NCBI GenBank assembly: GCA_024734495.1
Contig: JALMQS010000556.1
Span: 434,001-498,000, forward strand
Reading direction: 5' to 3'
DNA length: 64,000 nt
Source: Forficula auricularia
Lineage: Eukaryota; Arthropoda; Insecta; Dermaptera; Forficulidae
Of the stretch, positions 1 through 10,656 are shown piece after piece (the first letter of the stretch is position 1; every line of letters starts with the position of its first letter). The translations under genes and the position numbers were made by a program. The notes under the pieces are model-generated. The model saw only the letters and a list, made by a program, of their open reading frames with translations. It was not told the origin of the DNA and did no database searches.

Positions 1-735
1 TTATTTTACTATTTTTTTAATTATTTAAAAAACATTTTTTTTTAATTTATTTGATGATGGATTGAACAAACGGCCGCCATTTTTCGAATCATGTCAAAGT
101 GGCTTTTGAATGCTTATATATTTAGTTCAATTAAATTATATATTAGGATATAAATCATTTTTATATAAATTTAAAATATATCTGTTTTACAAAATTATTT
201 ATTTTATTGAAATAATGAAACTAATAAAGAGGAAGCGGAAATGGCAGCCGAATAATCAATTCACATCTACCAACATTCCTCATTAAAGGATCCCTAGAGA
301 ATAAAGGACTAATGTGCTCGAAATGAGCAGACAGAGAATGGTCAGTGTTGTATTATACATATAGTCAGGACCTCGGGTAATATCCGTTCTGAGGCGGAAA
401 TGCGAACTATAATTATTTTCTTCTACGCTCAGGGGTGGACAATTAGAATTGTTTGAGTAACGAAATACAAAATATCAATTACATCATAAATCATTAATTT
501 GGAATAAGATACGAATTCCAATAAGTTAGGAATAATAGAGTGACGGAAAAAGTTTATCTACACATGTTGTCAGGTTTCAACAGTGAATTTGAGGTGTTTT
601 CAAAAGAAATCATTTTTCTTGACTTTATTAATTTTTATCGATGAATCAGCTTACGAATCTCTTTGAATTTTCATACACAGTTCCGGCAATACTTAAAGAG
701 AGAGTACCTAAAATTTCAACGGATTTTCATTGTTA
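1..735. other. AT-rich sequence without recognised feature
   Basis: I see no convincing frame, RNA gene or named element here. Positions 230-420 are somewhat richer in G+C than the surroundings and look like single-copy sequence. Nothing further can be supported. Confidence 0.5.
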
Positions 736-842
736 TTAAGGACGTTCCCTAATATAACTCAGATACAGTTCGCTATTTCCCCTACTCTCACATGCACAGA
801 AAGGCAAAAATATTTTCACTGCGTCGTTTCTCGGATCTGGCA

Positions 843-1529
843 ACATTGCATACTTCATCATCATCATTGAGTATACAGTCCTAAGACTGGTTTGATGCAA
901 CAATCCGTCTCCACTCGACTCTGTCCTCCGACAGCTTTTTGACCTCTCTAAATGTCTGGCATCCCATATCCCCAATTATTTGGTTGAAATGTTCTAATCT
1001 GGGTCTTCCCCTTCCCATTTTCTTTCCCACCTCTCCCTCCAAGATATCCCTAAGCAGTCCCCCATGTCTCAGTGTGTGCCCCATCATCTGACCTCTTCTC
1101 TTCTTCAGACTCTTCCACAAGGTTCTTCTTTCTCCGATTCTTCCAAGAACTTCTTCATTTGTAATTTTATCCATCCATTTGATATTCATCATTCTTCTGT
1201 AGCACCACATTTCGAAAGCCTCTAATCTCTTTCTCTCCGCTTCTCTAATTGTCCAGGTTTCACACCTGTACATGGCTATGCTCCATACATATGTCTTCAA
1301 TAGCAGCTTCCTGTTTTCTAAGCTGATTGAGGAGGAGCATAGTAGTTTTTGTTTTGAATTAAACCCCATTTTTGCTTGGACAATTCTTGATTTAATTTCG
1401 TTTTCGCTCCTCCCATCCCATGTTATTTTACTTCCTAGGTAGCGGAATTCCTTAACTCCTTCTAGGTTTTCTTGGTTAATTTTGATGTATTCCTGTCTCT
1501 TTTGTTCTTTTTTTGTACATTGCATACTT
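843..1529 (-). mobile_element. 5'-truncated RTE-type LINE with 13-bp target duplication
   Basis: The insertion is bounded by perfect direct repeats acattgcatactt at 843-855 and 1517-1529, the signature of target-primed reverse transcription. On the minus strand it opens abruptly inside the reverse-transcriptase ORF (5' truncation) and ends at about 856 in a short TGA/GATGAT-type tail, as is usual for RTE elements. It lies inside the possible TIR element 736-2087. The clean duplication suggests a fairly recent insertion. Confidence 0.88.
881..1516 (-). pseudogene. RTE-clade reverse transcriptase, C-terminal fragment
   Basis: About 210 codons stay open to the stop. The protein carries the sequence typical of the C-terminus of insect RTE endonuclease/reverse transcriptases: FRYLGSKITWDG, then KTYVWSIAMYRCETWTI, RLEAFEMWCYRRMM, the basic stretch GERRTLWKSLKKRRGQMMGH, and GRGRPRLEHFNQIIGDMGC. 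The endonuclease domain and the catalytic RT motifs lie upstream in a full element and are absent here. The first few codons up to 1525 come from the target duplication, so homology starts at about 1516. The fragment cannot be active. A former full-length element encoded the enzyme for its own retrotransposition. Confidence 0.87.
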
Positions 1530-2332
1530 ACCGACGCTAAAAGACAAAGAAAAAAATGACTTCAGTAAACAGCTCAATGCAAAATTCCAGATGGGAACCG
1601 TATAGTTAGGTTGAGAGAATTAGGTAAAACTCTCAAATGCGCTAGCTGAAGAAGATTTTTTATAGATATGGAAAAATTGAGTGATTTTAGTTCAACGTTG
1701 CCAAGTCGCCATCTCTTCCTTGCCATGCGAAAAAAAATAAAAACCATCAAAAGTACCTAACTTTTAACATTTTTCATACAAAACGAATACCACTTGATAC
1801 AATTATTTTAACAGGAAAATATTTGTTATATCTTCAGTTAATGATTCTCAGTTTTTCAAAATAATTTCAAGAAAATTACGATTGTTATTTAAAGAAAGAG
1901 TCGCTTTAACATCAATCGGGATAGGGTTCGCGTGTGAAATATGCAAATATCAATGGTCAATATTTACAAATTTGGTGCTGAAAGAACTATTGAAAAAATT
2001 TTTAAGTATAAAGGACACTTATAAATATGTGTATTCAAAGTTTTAAAAGGATTGCAAGAAAATCAATTTATTAAGGAACGTCCTTAAATATAATTTTTGA
2101 ATAATTCGATCACTATATAAGGATATGTGTGTTAATTTATAAATTGATTATATTCGGAAGGAGCGTTCAGAATTTCATGAAATTTTGCAAGGATTTTTTT
2201 TCATAAATATTTATAAATTTCCAAAATTTAAAAAATCTGATTGTAATCGTTTAGGGGGTCAACTCCCTTAGAACAAGTTAAAATACAAACTATGTAGGTA
2301 TACAAAGTAAACATCATATTTCTCTATATATA

Positions 2333-2710
2333 AAAGTTACAATAAAAACCCGTTTTGTAAGAACGGGCCTACGTTAAAAACTCGTTTTCATACTTTATGA
2401 ACTAGATTGGATTTCAGAGTTTGTCAGGTCTAGAATCTTCATTTTGACCCTTCCGGTTCATTTTGGGTGTTTATTTTCAAATATTTACATCCTCATTGGA
2501 AGCAAAATTGTAGAGATGTAATTTTGACATTTTCGTTTAAAAATTTATAAAATAAACACCCAAAATGAGGCAAAAGGTCAAAAATGAAGGTTATAGACCT
2601 TTGAACCAAACTCTAAATCAAATTCTAGTTGCCATAAAGTTATTCAGAGAAACGCGTTTTAACTAGTAAGAACCCATTCTTACTAAAAAACGGGTTTTTA
2701 CTGCAACATA
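2333..2710. mobile_element. foldback MITE with AAAAACCCGTTTT ends
   Basis: The ends are inverted copies: gttacaataaaaacccgttt on the left and, reversed, gttgcagtaaaaacccgttt on the right. The repeat continues inward with interruptions (gaacggg; a shared block around tttgggtgtttatttt / aaataaacacccaaa at 2464-2478 and 2549-2563). The whole element is nearly one hairpin of about 375 bp with no coding capacity. I could not define a target duplication, so the superfamily is open. Confidence 0.72.
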
Positions 2711-3683
2711 AGAATGAGTAAATTTGAAGCGACTTTGAGCTCAATAATATAACAAAAGCTTCCCAATCTATTCTCTATAATATGTGTAAGACGTTTTATG
2801 GGTTTTCAGACAATGCTTTCCACCTTGAAGGGGCTGTCTCGATATTATTGAACCCGTCATTCCCTCCCCTAAGCATTCCGATACTAATCTCCTCCAACGA
2901 AGCAGGTGTATTCAACGTGTCAATACGCCCTTTTTTCTTATTAAATCTCTAATATCGAATGGAATCATCACGACAACAGAAAAAAATCCACCCTTTATTT
3001 TTGGCGATCGATTGATGGCCAAGTAAAAGAACGTTTCTTCTTATTAGGATCCCACCCGCCCCTTTTTTCCGAGAAGAAAGCGATGGGGTATTATTTAAGG
3101 AGAAGCGGCCAAGATGGCAAACTCATTTAAACCGTTCTTTGTCATTCAAATAGTTAATTGAATGACTTGAAGGGTGGCTGGGTGGGTGGGTTCCATAGGG
3201 CGGATGCTTGGGGATGGGTTCCATAGGGCGGGCGGCTGTTTTTAACCCTCGTACCCAACCTATTCTGTCTTTCTACGTTAAGAGCATAGCGTTACAAACA
3301 CTGTTTCGCTGCCGAAATTGCCTTCATCCCAACAACACAAAGACCGAATTTGTTTTAATATGCCTTCATATTTACTTTATGACATTCAGTAAATTACGTC
3401 CGTTAATGGCACACTCCATTCAGTTAAACTAACAAAGATATATATTCCGCTTTTTCTATCTCTGTCTCACTTTCTCTCTCACGTTTCCATTCCTTTTCTA
3501 CTTGAGCTTATATATTAATTAGTTTTTTGAAAAATTTACCTTAGTTTAATTAAAACTCTGAAAAAGTAGATTATACTTTTTACCACCTGGCTAATTTTTA
3601 TTTAAAACAAAGAACTCTTTTAAAAGGAGAATACGTCTGATCTTTTATATACTTCTATACTTAAGACAAGGATTTTTTAGAGA
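2711..3683. other. non-repetitive sequence with a G-rich short tandem repeat
   Basis: I see no gene or named element. Between about 3165 and 3240 the phrase gggttccatagggcgg occurs twice in a G-rich run, a two-copy minisatellite. The block 2820-3420 is less AT-rich than its neighbours. A short frame at 3208-3432 exists but has no recognisable content. Confidence 0.5.
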
Positions 3684-3800
3684 CAGTGGTATGTCGGTTT
3701 GTAAAGTCTTTGTTAAGTTGACAGACGGTCAAACTTTAGTATTCATTAAGTGCCGGACCGGGTGCCAATCAGATGACACGCACTCTTCATCTCGATTTCA
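3684..3800. mobile_element. partial Harbinger-type MITE (same family as 56 and 57.7 kb)
   Basis: The block gtatgtcggtttgtaaagtc, then gttgacagacggtcaaac and ccaatcagatgacacgc matches the left half and centre of the full copies at 57719-57907 (tgtatgtcggttggtaaagt; ggccaatcagatgaaagtgc). The right half is missing. It is a degraded relic of the family. Confidence 0.5.
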
Positions 3801-4363
3801 CATACATATAATCCGGTTCTTAGTGTTCTGCCATAAAAGGAAAATACTCTATTAGGGCCTTTGTTCACTAGGCCAGGGTTTCAAACTTTTCAAGTTTCTA
3901 GCGCCTTTTTTAAATTAAAATTTTTTCATCTCGTGTTCTGAATCATATTTTTAATAAACGGAAGAATTGGTGAAATATCGATTTGGCAATCAGCAGCTGA
4001 AAAAATCAAACTAAAATATAAAAATATATTTGAAATTTTGAGGTTAACAAAATTTATATTTGTTAGTTATGCGCCTGGTGGCTGCCATGCGAACCAATCT
4101 TAATCTTAGGATTAAAAAGTCGATCGCCACCCAAAGCAGCGTTTAAGATTTCAGAGATTATTCTTCGGATCAACTGTTAAACGGACATTGAAATACCGGG
4201 ACTTAGTGTCACTAGAAACTAAATTCCTCTGACTGAAAGACAGAGCATTGTAGATCGTTAACTAAATAAGATACAAATTGGAAATTTATTTTGTGACAAA
4301 CACACTTATGTGTAGGATATCTTTGTTCTTCCAATTCCAGATTATTCAAAGAAATAAATATCT

Positions 4364-4583
4364 CATATATTTATTACCGAAAATAGGCCGTAAAGATTTT
4401 AATGACAGTTAGCGATATTCTTCCTCGGGAGTCGAACCCAAGCACTAATATGCTTTCCGGCCAACGAAGTGAGTACTAGTGGTCTTGGCTCGACTCCCGA
4501 GGGGACAAGACCTCTCTACATGCAATATAAACATATCTATTAAAATCTTTGTCACGACCCAAATTCATTTTCGGTAATAAATT
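4364..4583. repeat. foldback with tRNA-like centre (locus T1)
   Basis: The outer arms tttattaccgaaaat and attttcggtaataaa are inverted, as are aaagattttaat and attaaaatcttt. The inner part has T-arm-like sequence in both orientations: cctcgggagtcgaaccc on the left and ctcgactcccgagg on the right, matching the B box of a tRNA promoter (GGTTCGANTCC). This looks like a tRNA-derived repeat folded back on itself, not a functional tRNA: no second half with anticodon and acceptor pairing can be drawn. Compare 12.9 kb and 61.7 kb. Confidence 0.6.
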
Positions 4584-5491
4584 GACTAAAATCGCAAGGT
4601 GATTTTAGAAAAAAGTTCAATCTTTCTTTCTCAAATAGATACTCATTTCTTTATATTTAACTTAATTGATTACTTTTATAATATTCTAATTAATTTCAAC
4701 AACAAGCTCAAATTTATTTTTGAATTCTTTTCGACAAATAAAAAAATGATTGAAAAAATTTGACTTTTTTGAAAAGAACGTAAATAGCCTTTAATTTTTT
4801 TTTCTTTAACACTGTGCACCATTTCACCCACAAAAACTAAATCATAATAATGTTCGAGTGAAATTTATATCTACCCCTCCTCTCACTCTTTCCCTTCGAG
4901 CCTTTTGAATTTCACCTCTATTTTCAGTCTCTTTTTATGTAATATCTCATCTTTTATTTTTTCTCTAAAAACTATTCATTTAACCTAATAAGTACATAAG
5001 TAGGTATTAGTTAATATTTAATAAAAATCAAATTTAAAATAAATAAAACTTTTATTTAATTCAAATAGATATTTTAATACAATAGCCATTTATTATGTTT
5101 AATAAATTGATTTTGATTTTAAAAATTTAAGCCTAGACTTACCAATGTAGCGCTTTGTAATTGTGGGTATATACCAGTATTTAGAATGTAGACATCAGAA
5201 CATACCTGAAACAAGAAATAACTTTTATTAATACGAGATTCTAATTAGATTACTAAAATTTACCCTAATATGTAAGTACTGTAAATTACAGAGCTTCAAC
5301 TATTATTATTCCTATTTGTGCTACAATAATCATGTATTTTAGGATGCTACCACATGACTGAGAATATGTATGTATATGTATTTCCACAGTATTTATAGAT
5401 ATAGATAGATAGATTTACAGGAATCCTATTTATAGGCTTACAGAAATACATCAAGCAAAAATTTCAAATTATATCTCTAATATATTATAGT
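4584..5491. other. AT-rich intergenic sequence
   Basis: Nothing recognisable. A pyrimidine-rich run lies at 4870-4960, and short simple repeats (tatgta, gata) at 5360-5415. No long open frames. Confidence 0.5.
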
Positions 5492-5890
5492 ATTTTCTAT
5501 TGATTTTAAAAATAATGAATGAAAAATAACAATTTCAAATTTAAAAATTCAAATAAACAATCACTCATTGTTTAGCAATGTAAGCGATCAAGTAGTTTCT
5601 GATATAAGCGTAACAAACAGCGCTATGCAATTACAGATTTCCAATTAGTATTTGATTTAAGTATCTTCATTCGCTTATCATGTCATCTATGTATTAATTA
5701 ATAAACTGACAGATGGCGCGATAAGCATTTATATCAATCACTAATTGAAAAATGTAATTGGATAGTGCTGCCTGTTACGTTTATAAATGAAACTAATTGA
5801 TCGCCTAATTGCTAAACAATGTGTGATTATTGATTTGAATTTTTAAATTTGAAATTGTAATTTTTCATTGATTATTTTTAAAATTATTTA
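5492..5890. mobile_element. foldback element, arms about 190 bp (copy 1)
   Basis: The left arm (ttgattttaaaaataatga..., aatttcaaatttaaaaattc, attgtttagcaat) is repeated inverted in the right arm, with a short centre near 5695-5705 around cgcttatcatgtcatctatg. There is no coding capacity. Arm sequence recurs as direct tandem units at 15.9-17.7 kb and as a fragment at 24.45 kb, so the same DNA exists both as a hairpin and as a tandem array. Confidence 0.75.
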
Positions 5891-5936
5891 AAATAAATTT
5901 ATTTACGATTTGGTAGTAAAAATTATCGTTTATAAC

Positions 5937-5990
5937 AGGGCTTCTTAAACTTTTTTCATTCGCGACCACGCACTGGTTTAGATATACCAT
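5937..5990. mobile_element. hAT-like terminus relic, repeated at 6507-6560
   Basis: The sequence cagggcttcttaaacttttt followed by cattcgcgaccacgcactgg resembles the start of common animal hAT MITEs (CAG-G-GTTCTTAAACTTTTT). It recurs in the tandem copy at 6507-6560 as cagcgtttcttaaactttt. No matching right end was found, so these are relics at best. Confidence 0.35.
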
Positions 5991-6083
5991 ATATCTATAT
6001 AATATAGGGTGGCAAAAAATTTCAACAAAGTAAATAAAACAATGTATAAAAATAAATCTCTAATATATTAAAATATTTTATAT

Positions 6084-6455
6084 TGATTTTAAAATAATGA
6101 AGGAAAAATAATAATTAAATTTAAAAATTCAAATAAAAAATCACTCATTGCTTAGCAATTAAGCGATCACGTAGTTTCTGATATAGATAACAAGCAGAAC
6201 TATGGATTTTCAATTAGTATTTGATTTAAATATCCTCATTCGCTTATCGTGTCATCTATGTATTAATTAATAAACTGACAGATAAGCATTTATATCAAAC
6301 ACCAATTGAAAAATGTAATTGGATAGTGCTGCCTGTTACGGTTATATCTGAAACTACTTGATCGCCTAATTGCTAAACAATGAGTGATTTTTTATTTGAA
6401 TTTTTAAATTTGAAATTGTTATTTTTCCTTGATTATTTTTAAAATCAATTTAAAA
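6084..6455. mobile_element. foldback element (copy 2)
   Basis: Second copy of the hairpin at 5492-5890, with the same inverted arms (aaataatgaaggaaaaataa / ttatttttccttgattattt) and the shared attgcttagcaattaagcga / tcgcctaattgctaaac blocks. It is about 30 bp shorter, from deletions near the centre. Confidence 0.72.
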
Positions 6456-6739
6456 TGATTTAAAATAAATTTATTTATGATTTGTTAGTAAAAATGATGG
6501 TTTATACCAGCGTTTCTTAAACTTTTTTCATTCGCGACCAAGCACTGGTTTAGATATGCCATATATCTATACATATAATATAGGGTAGCAAAAAATTTCT
6601 CATTCAAAATAGGATTGCTAATGAAAAAAGTTGAAGTTGCTCTATGTCATTTTCTATAAAGTAAATAGAACGATGTAAAAAAATAAAGCTACTAGTGATA
6701 TCTGACATAAAGTGGAGCATAACCCACTCAGTGTAACAT

Positions 6740-7734
6740 GTTTATTAGGGTGCTCCTTATTTTGGATATTTTCGAATATTTACGCTGACAGTGGCTCATA
6801 TGGTTAGAAATAAATAAAAAGAAATATCACTCAAGTTTCAAGTCTCTATCTCAATTTTAACCTAGTGCTACACGCTAAGTTTCCTATTTAAATAACATGA
6901 GTTTTGGTATTGAACCATCAATTTTTATTCCGGTCAAAGTAATGGTTCAAAACTCGAAACTCTGTAGACTTTATCCTTATAATAGTAGCTATCATTAAGA
7001 ATTTTTAGAAATTATTAGCTATTACAATTTTGGAGTTACATCTAGATAAAATACTGCTATATCTTAGTATTAGTATGTTATAGATTCCAAAATTATAATA
7101 GCTAAAAATCTGTAAAAATTCTGAGGATCCCTACTATTATATTAATAAAGTCTACAGAGTTTCAAATTTTTTAAACAATTACTTTGGCCGGAATAAAACA
7201 TTGATTGTTAAATGCCAAAAACCCCATCTTATTTAGATGGGAAACTTTTTTTAATGATATTGATGTGAGAAGGAGATACGCCAGAAGGTCCATCCCTTAA
7301 AGGCCTGTATGGGATATCCCCTCCATCCGTAAAAAGAACAGAGTAGAAGGAAAGAAGCCGGAATCACGAGCCAAATCTCAGAAAGTTAGATACAATCCAA
7401 TTTACTAAGTTTTTTAAGGGCTTCGAGCAGTGGTAAATTCTCCGCGCGATAAATTAGGTTAAATTTATCCCCCACTTAATTTTTATTACCAGACCCTACA
7501 CTTACAGAAAACATGTCTGGGTATAGCCGGGAATCGAACCCGAGACCTCCGGGTTGCCAGCCAGTTATGCTGACCATTACACCAGGTAGGCGGACAAACT
7601 TAATCGCTGTGTAGCACTAGGTTAAAATTGAGATAGAGACTTGAAACTTGGGGGATTTTTTTTTATTTATTTAGAACCATATAAGCCCCTGTCAGCGTAA
7701 ATATTGGAAAAGGTCCAAAATAAGGAGCACCCTA
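6740..7734. mobile_element. long foldback element with TA target site
   Basis: The ends are inverted: TA-gggtgctccttattttgga (left) and caaaataaggagcaccc-TA (right). The inversion runs for several hundred bases: ttgaaccatcaatttttattcc / ggaataaaacattgattg; gtctacagagtttcaaa; aattataatagcta. The element is essentially one giant hairpin of about 650 bp plus a SINE inserted in the right arm (7248-7595). A second copy is at 31.04-31.69 kb. TA duplication fits a Tc1/mariner-type mobiliser, but no transposase is present, so the assignment is inferred. Confidence 0.78.
7242..7601 (-). mobile_element. tRNA-derived SINE with 6-bp target duplication
   Basis: Direct repeats aaactt at 7242-7247 and 7596-7601 bound a 348-bp insertion in the right arm of the foldback; the copy at 31 kb lacks it. 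On the minus strand the head (about 7592 to 7525) resembles a tRNA: an A-box-like stretch cctggtgtaatggtcagcat and a perfect B box ggttcgattcc inside a T-stem ctcgg/ccggc. Downstream is a non-tRNA body and an A-rich tail (ttttttt on the plus strand at about 7247). The acceptor stem does not pair, so this is a SINE head and not a tRNA gene. Confidence 0.72.
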
Positions 7735-8035
7735 ATGTTTATACAGGTCAGTTCAGTCGCCGATATCCAATATTTTAAACTTCAAGATGCATATATGTTG
7801 CATGTCATGTCAGTTCGGTGGACGCCTCGGCTAAGGAAAAGTATTATTTTTGTTTATTTTTAAAATGATTAATATTTCAAAAACCTTTTACAAATGTATG
7901 TTTCAAATATCTGCTATATCTCATGTTTAATATTATTTGGTACATTATGTATAATTATGAAATTTCATATTTTATGAATTGATCATATCATTTAGTGGAT
8001 TTGAAATGTTCATTTTTCATAATAAAACATTCATA
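7735..8035. other. AT-rich, no recognised feature
   Basis: No element, RNA or coding signal that I can support. Confidence 0.5.
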
Positions 8036-8225
8036 CATTCATATTTCTATAACTTTATAAAATATATTTTTTAATAGATTTTAAAATGAATAATACGTTT
8101 AATTTTGATCTCTCTAAATGTCTAAATAAATGATAAATATTTTAATGATGAAATGTTTTTTGAAAATATTATTTTCTATTAATCGAAACAAAAAATCATA
8201 TGTTGAGTGCTGGATACACCCACAG
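8036..8225. repeat. long inverted repeat, left partner (right partner 12335-12525)
   Basis: About 190 bp, including attcatatttctataa, gtttaattttgatctctcta, and tgttgagtgctggatacac, recurs inverted at 12335-12525 with high identity. The two are 4.1 kb apart and enclose a mariner relic, a 'ccgacttc' element and a hAT element. They could be two insertions of one family in opposite orientation or the ends of a larger unit. Confidence 0.75.
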
Positions 8226-8872
8226 ATGTGTGCTGTGTGTGTGTGTGTGAATAAATCAAAAATAATATCATCTCGTAAAATAAGTTAGTGATACATTTTA
8301 CTACCTTGGGTGAAAAAATAGTAAGATTCTCTTTTCGTTTTTTATGACCCAAATATAATTTTATGATTTATATTCTTTAAATCAGGGGATTGCGCTAGAG
8401 TTGGTTATTTATTTCATCCCAACGAATCTATTCATAAACCTTAGTGGGAGATAAGTAGGAATATGAAAAAGGGATATGGTTTTGTATTAGTAGAGAATGG
8501 ATTGCATTCTGAAGAGGTACAGTTATGCAAGTAAATGAAGATATAAACTTCGAAAAGCCTTTCAATCTGCAGACATAACCTCAATTTATTTCATTGAAAT
8601 GCAAGCAAAGCAACTAAGAATGGATTAACTTATATGTCTGTAATAACAATTGTATTAGGTACATAAATATATTACTTAAAGCTTAGATACCGCGACCATA
8701 TGCATGATCCATAAAATTATATTATTAAAAATAGTTCAAAAAAATTAGGAAAAAAGAAATATCCTTAAAAAAAGTCAATTTGGATTTGAAACTTGAACAA
8801 TGAACAGTGGTCTAGTGGTAATTTTGATTTTTAAATAATATTTTTTGGCATCTATTTTTTCAATTTATATAA
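8226..8872. other. AT-rich sequence; short (GT)n at its start
   Basis: A (TG)n microsatellite lies at about 8228-8249. The remainder has no gene or repeat I can recognise. Confidence 0.5.
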
Positions 8873-8969
8873 TACTGTGATCAAAAAGTAAGGTGAATTT
8901 GTTTATAAAATGTAAATTCTTTATTTATTCTTCCAAATCAATTTCATCCTCTTCAAAGTAATCCCCGCT

Positions 8970-9311
8970 CTATAAAACGCACTTTTTCCAACGATTTTTC
9001 CAGTCCTCGAAACAGTTGGAATAGTCATTTTCCGGTATAGCCTTCAAGACCTTCTTCGATTCGGTTTTTATCTCCTCAATCGTGTCAAAACGGCGTCCCC
9101 GCATTGGCCTCTTGAGTTTGCTGAATAGCCAGAAGTCGCACGGAGCCAAATCAGGCGAATACGGTGGTTGCGGAACGATATGAGTCGAGTTTTTGGCAAA
9201 AAAGTCGCGAAGAACCAATGCAGTATGACATGGTGCATTATCCTTATGAAGGAACCAAGAGTTGTTCGCCCATAATTCCGGTCGTTTCAGACGAATAGCT
9301 TCACGCAACAC
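8970..9311 (-). pseudogene. mariner transposase, C-terminal catalytic fragment
   Basis: About 113 residues. The motif FLHKDNAPCHTA carries the second catalytic aspartate and PYSPDLAPCDFWLF the third, with exactly 34 residues between them, which defines a D,D34D mariner catalytic core. The following LKRPMRGRRFDTIEEI is typical of the mariner C-terminus. The first catalytic aspartate (TGDE region) is lost in the deletion at the junction near 9305. Transposase would cut and join transposon ends at TA sites; this one is inactive. Confidence 0.9.
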
Positions 9312-9615
9312 TATCAGCGAGATCTCTAATTGTCAATCGACGATTTTCATGCACCAAATCTTTGATTTTTTGGACGTGGCCCTCGTCGGTAGACGTTGAT
9401 GGTCGTCCAGAGCGCGATTCGTCTTCAACGCGTTCTCGGTCCTCTTTGAACTCGTTGTACCACTTATAAACGTTTTTTTGTGCCATAGTTTGATCACCAA
9501 AGGCCTTCCGCAACATTCTCAACGTGTTCGCATAAGAATATTCGATCCGCAAACAAAATTTGATGCAAGTTCTTTGCTCAACAAAATCCCACATTGTAAA
9601 AATCGAAAAATTCAC
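9301..9615 (-). pseudogene. mariner transposase, N-terminal DNA-binding fragment
   Basis: About 104 residues, with the paired helix-turn-helix region of mariner transposases: [51 protein letters not shown] (the GRPS linker) and [12 protein letters not shown]. It ends at the deletion breakpoint and overlaps the start of the C-terminal frame by a few bases in a different frame. The breakpoint removed more than 100 residues between the second helix-turn-helix and the second catalytic Asp. Confidence 0.87.
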
Positions 9616-9635
9616 TTTTTGGTTGTTTACATAAA

Positions 9636-10386
9636 AATTTTTAAGAAAAAATAAAAACCGACTTCAAAAAATTAAGTGCAACAAATATAAAAATACACTA
9701 AAGGTATAAAATAATTATTATCTTATTTATTGTAACTAGAACGAACGACATATTAACACGAAATTACTTTTAAAGTCGGTGCCAAACAAACTATACCTAT
9801 AAGCGAGCGTACCCGCCAAACGTACTAAGTAAGATCCGTCGAGTGCGATTCATAAAAGGTATATGTTTGGCACCAACTTCAAAAAGTAATTTCGTGTTAA
9901 TATTTCGTCGTTTAGTTGTAACTAAATAAGATAATAATTATTTTATACCTTTTAGTGTATTTTTATATTTGTTGCACTTAATTTTTGAAGTCGGTTTTTA
10001 TTTTTTTCTTAAAAATTTTTATTTTTCTCTTTTTAGTGATGTTATTAATAGTGATTATATCATCAGAACTTGACCAAATTAATATGACACCATCCCTAAG
10101 ACACCCCCTTTCGGATAAAAAAAGAACCATCGAAATCGGTTCATAAACAAAGAGGTTAGGTCTAAACAAACCTAAACAAACCTAATAAAAAAGGTCTAAT
10201 ACCTATGAAAAAAAATCGAAAAAAAATGGGACCAATCGGAAGCTAGACTGGACCCAATGCAAAAAAAATTTTCAAAATCGGCTGACAATTGGCGGAGATA
10301 TGAGGTAACATAGGCACAAAAAAAAAAAAAAAAAAAAAAAATTCAATCGAATAGAGAACCTCCTCCTTTTTTGAAGTCGGTTAAAA
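9636..10386. mobile_element. 'ccgacttc' TIR element, copy A
   Basis: The ends are accgacttcaaaaa (9656) and ttttttgaagtcggtt (10369-10384). The left half is a near-perfect hairpin (about 9640-10020) in which the terminal sequence recurs inverted internally; its centre is ccaaacgtactaagtaagat. The right half contains the family's unique region: tcagaacttgaccaaattaa, ccaatcggaagctagactgg, and an A-run before aattcaatcgaatagagaac. There is no transposase. Related copies lie at 13.6, 44.0 and 45.6 kb and a short one at 24.6 kb. I know this motif as very common in lepidopteran genomes; the superfamily is unsure. Confidence 0.8.
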
Positions 10387-10656
10387 AACACGTGTAACTT
10401 GGAGATAATTAAACCTTTTGACAAACAGACGTTTAGCAAATGTTTTAGGCAGTCCTACCAACCTAGGAAAAAAATTTACCTGCCTTCCTAATGCACGGGA
10501 GTTTTAAATAGTAGTATAAGATAACGAATCCTTGATAGAAAAGTGAATATATCTAAAAAAAGTACAGCTGATAGAAAACAAAAAACTGATTTCATATTTA
10601 GATTCATAGCCCCAAATATAGCTAAAATCAGTTATCAAATCCTAGGTGCTAGTGTT

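Larger units (their letters stand above)
736..2087. mobile_element. possible TIR element around an RTE insertion
   Basis: The left edge reads ttaaggacgttcc (736-748) and the right edge ggaacgtccttaa (2075-2087), a 13-bp terminal inverted repeat; both are followed or preceded by matching taata-type bases. The interior has no transposase, and about half of it is the RTE insertion described separately. This could be a small non-autonomous DNA transposon. The short repeat is itself nearly palindromic, so chance is not excluded. Confidence 0.3.
5459..6600. repeat. tandem duplication, period about 570-590 bp
   Basis: The block from atctctaatatatta through the foldback to the phrase ttcttaaacttttttcattc (5942 and 6513) and gatataccatatatct occurs twice in direct orientation. 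The repeat therefore covers one foldback plus about 130 bp of downstream sequence. The second copy carries small deletions. Unequal exchange or replication slippage is the simple explanation. Confidence 0.72.
8873..9635 (-). mobile_element. mariner transposon, internally deleted and 5' truncated
   Basis: The 3' end has a mariner-like terminal sequence actgtgatcaaaaagtaagg at about 8874. Two transposase fragments (below) are fused by an internal deletion. The 5' terminal repeat is missing: at about 9635 the sequence runs directly into the 'ccgacttc' element, so that insertion or a rearrangement removed it. The copy cannot mobilise itself. Confidence 0.85.

Noticed and set aside
7525..7592. Possible tRNA gene on the minus strand
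   Set aside because: The T arm is good but acceptor stem pairing fails, and it lies at the head of a 348-bp insertion with target duplications.
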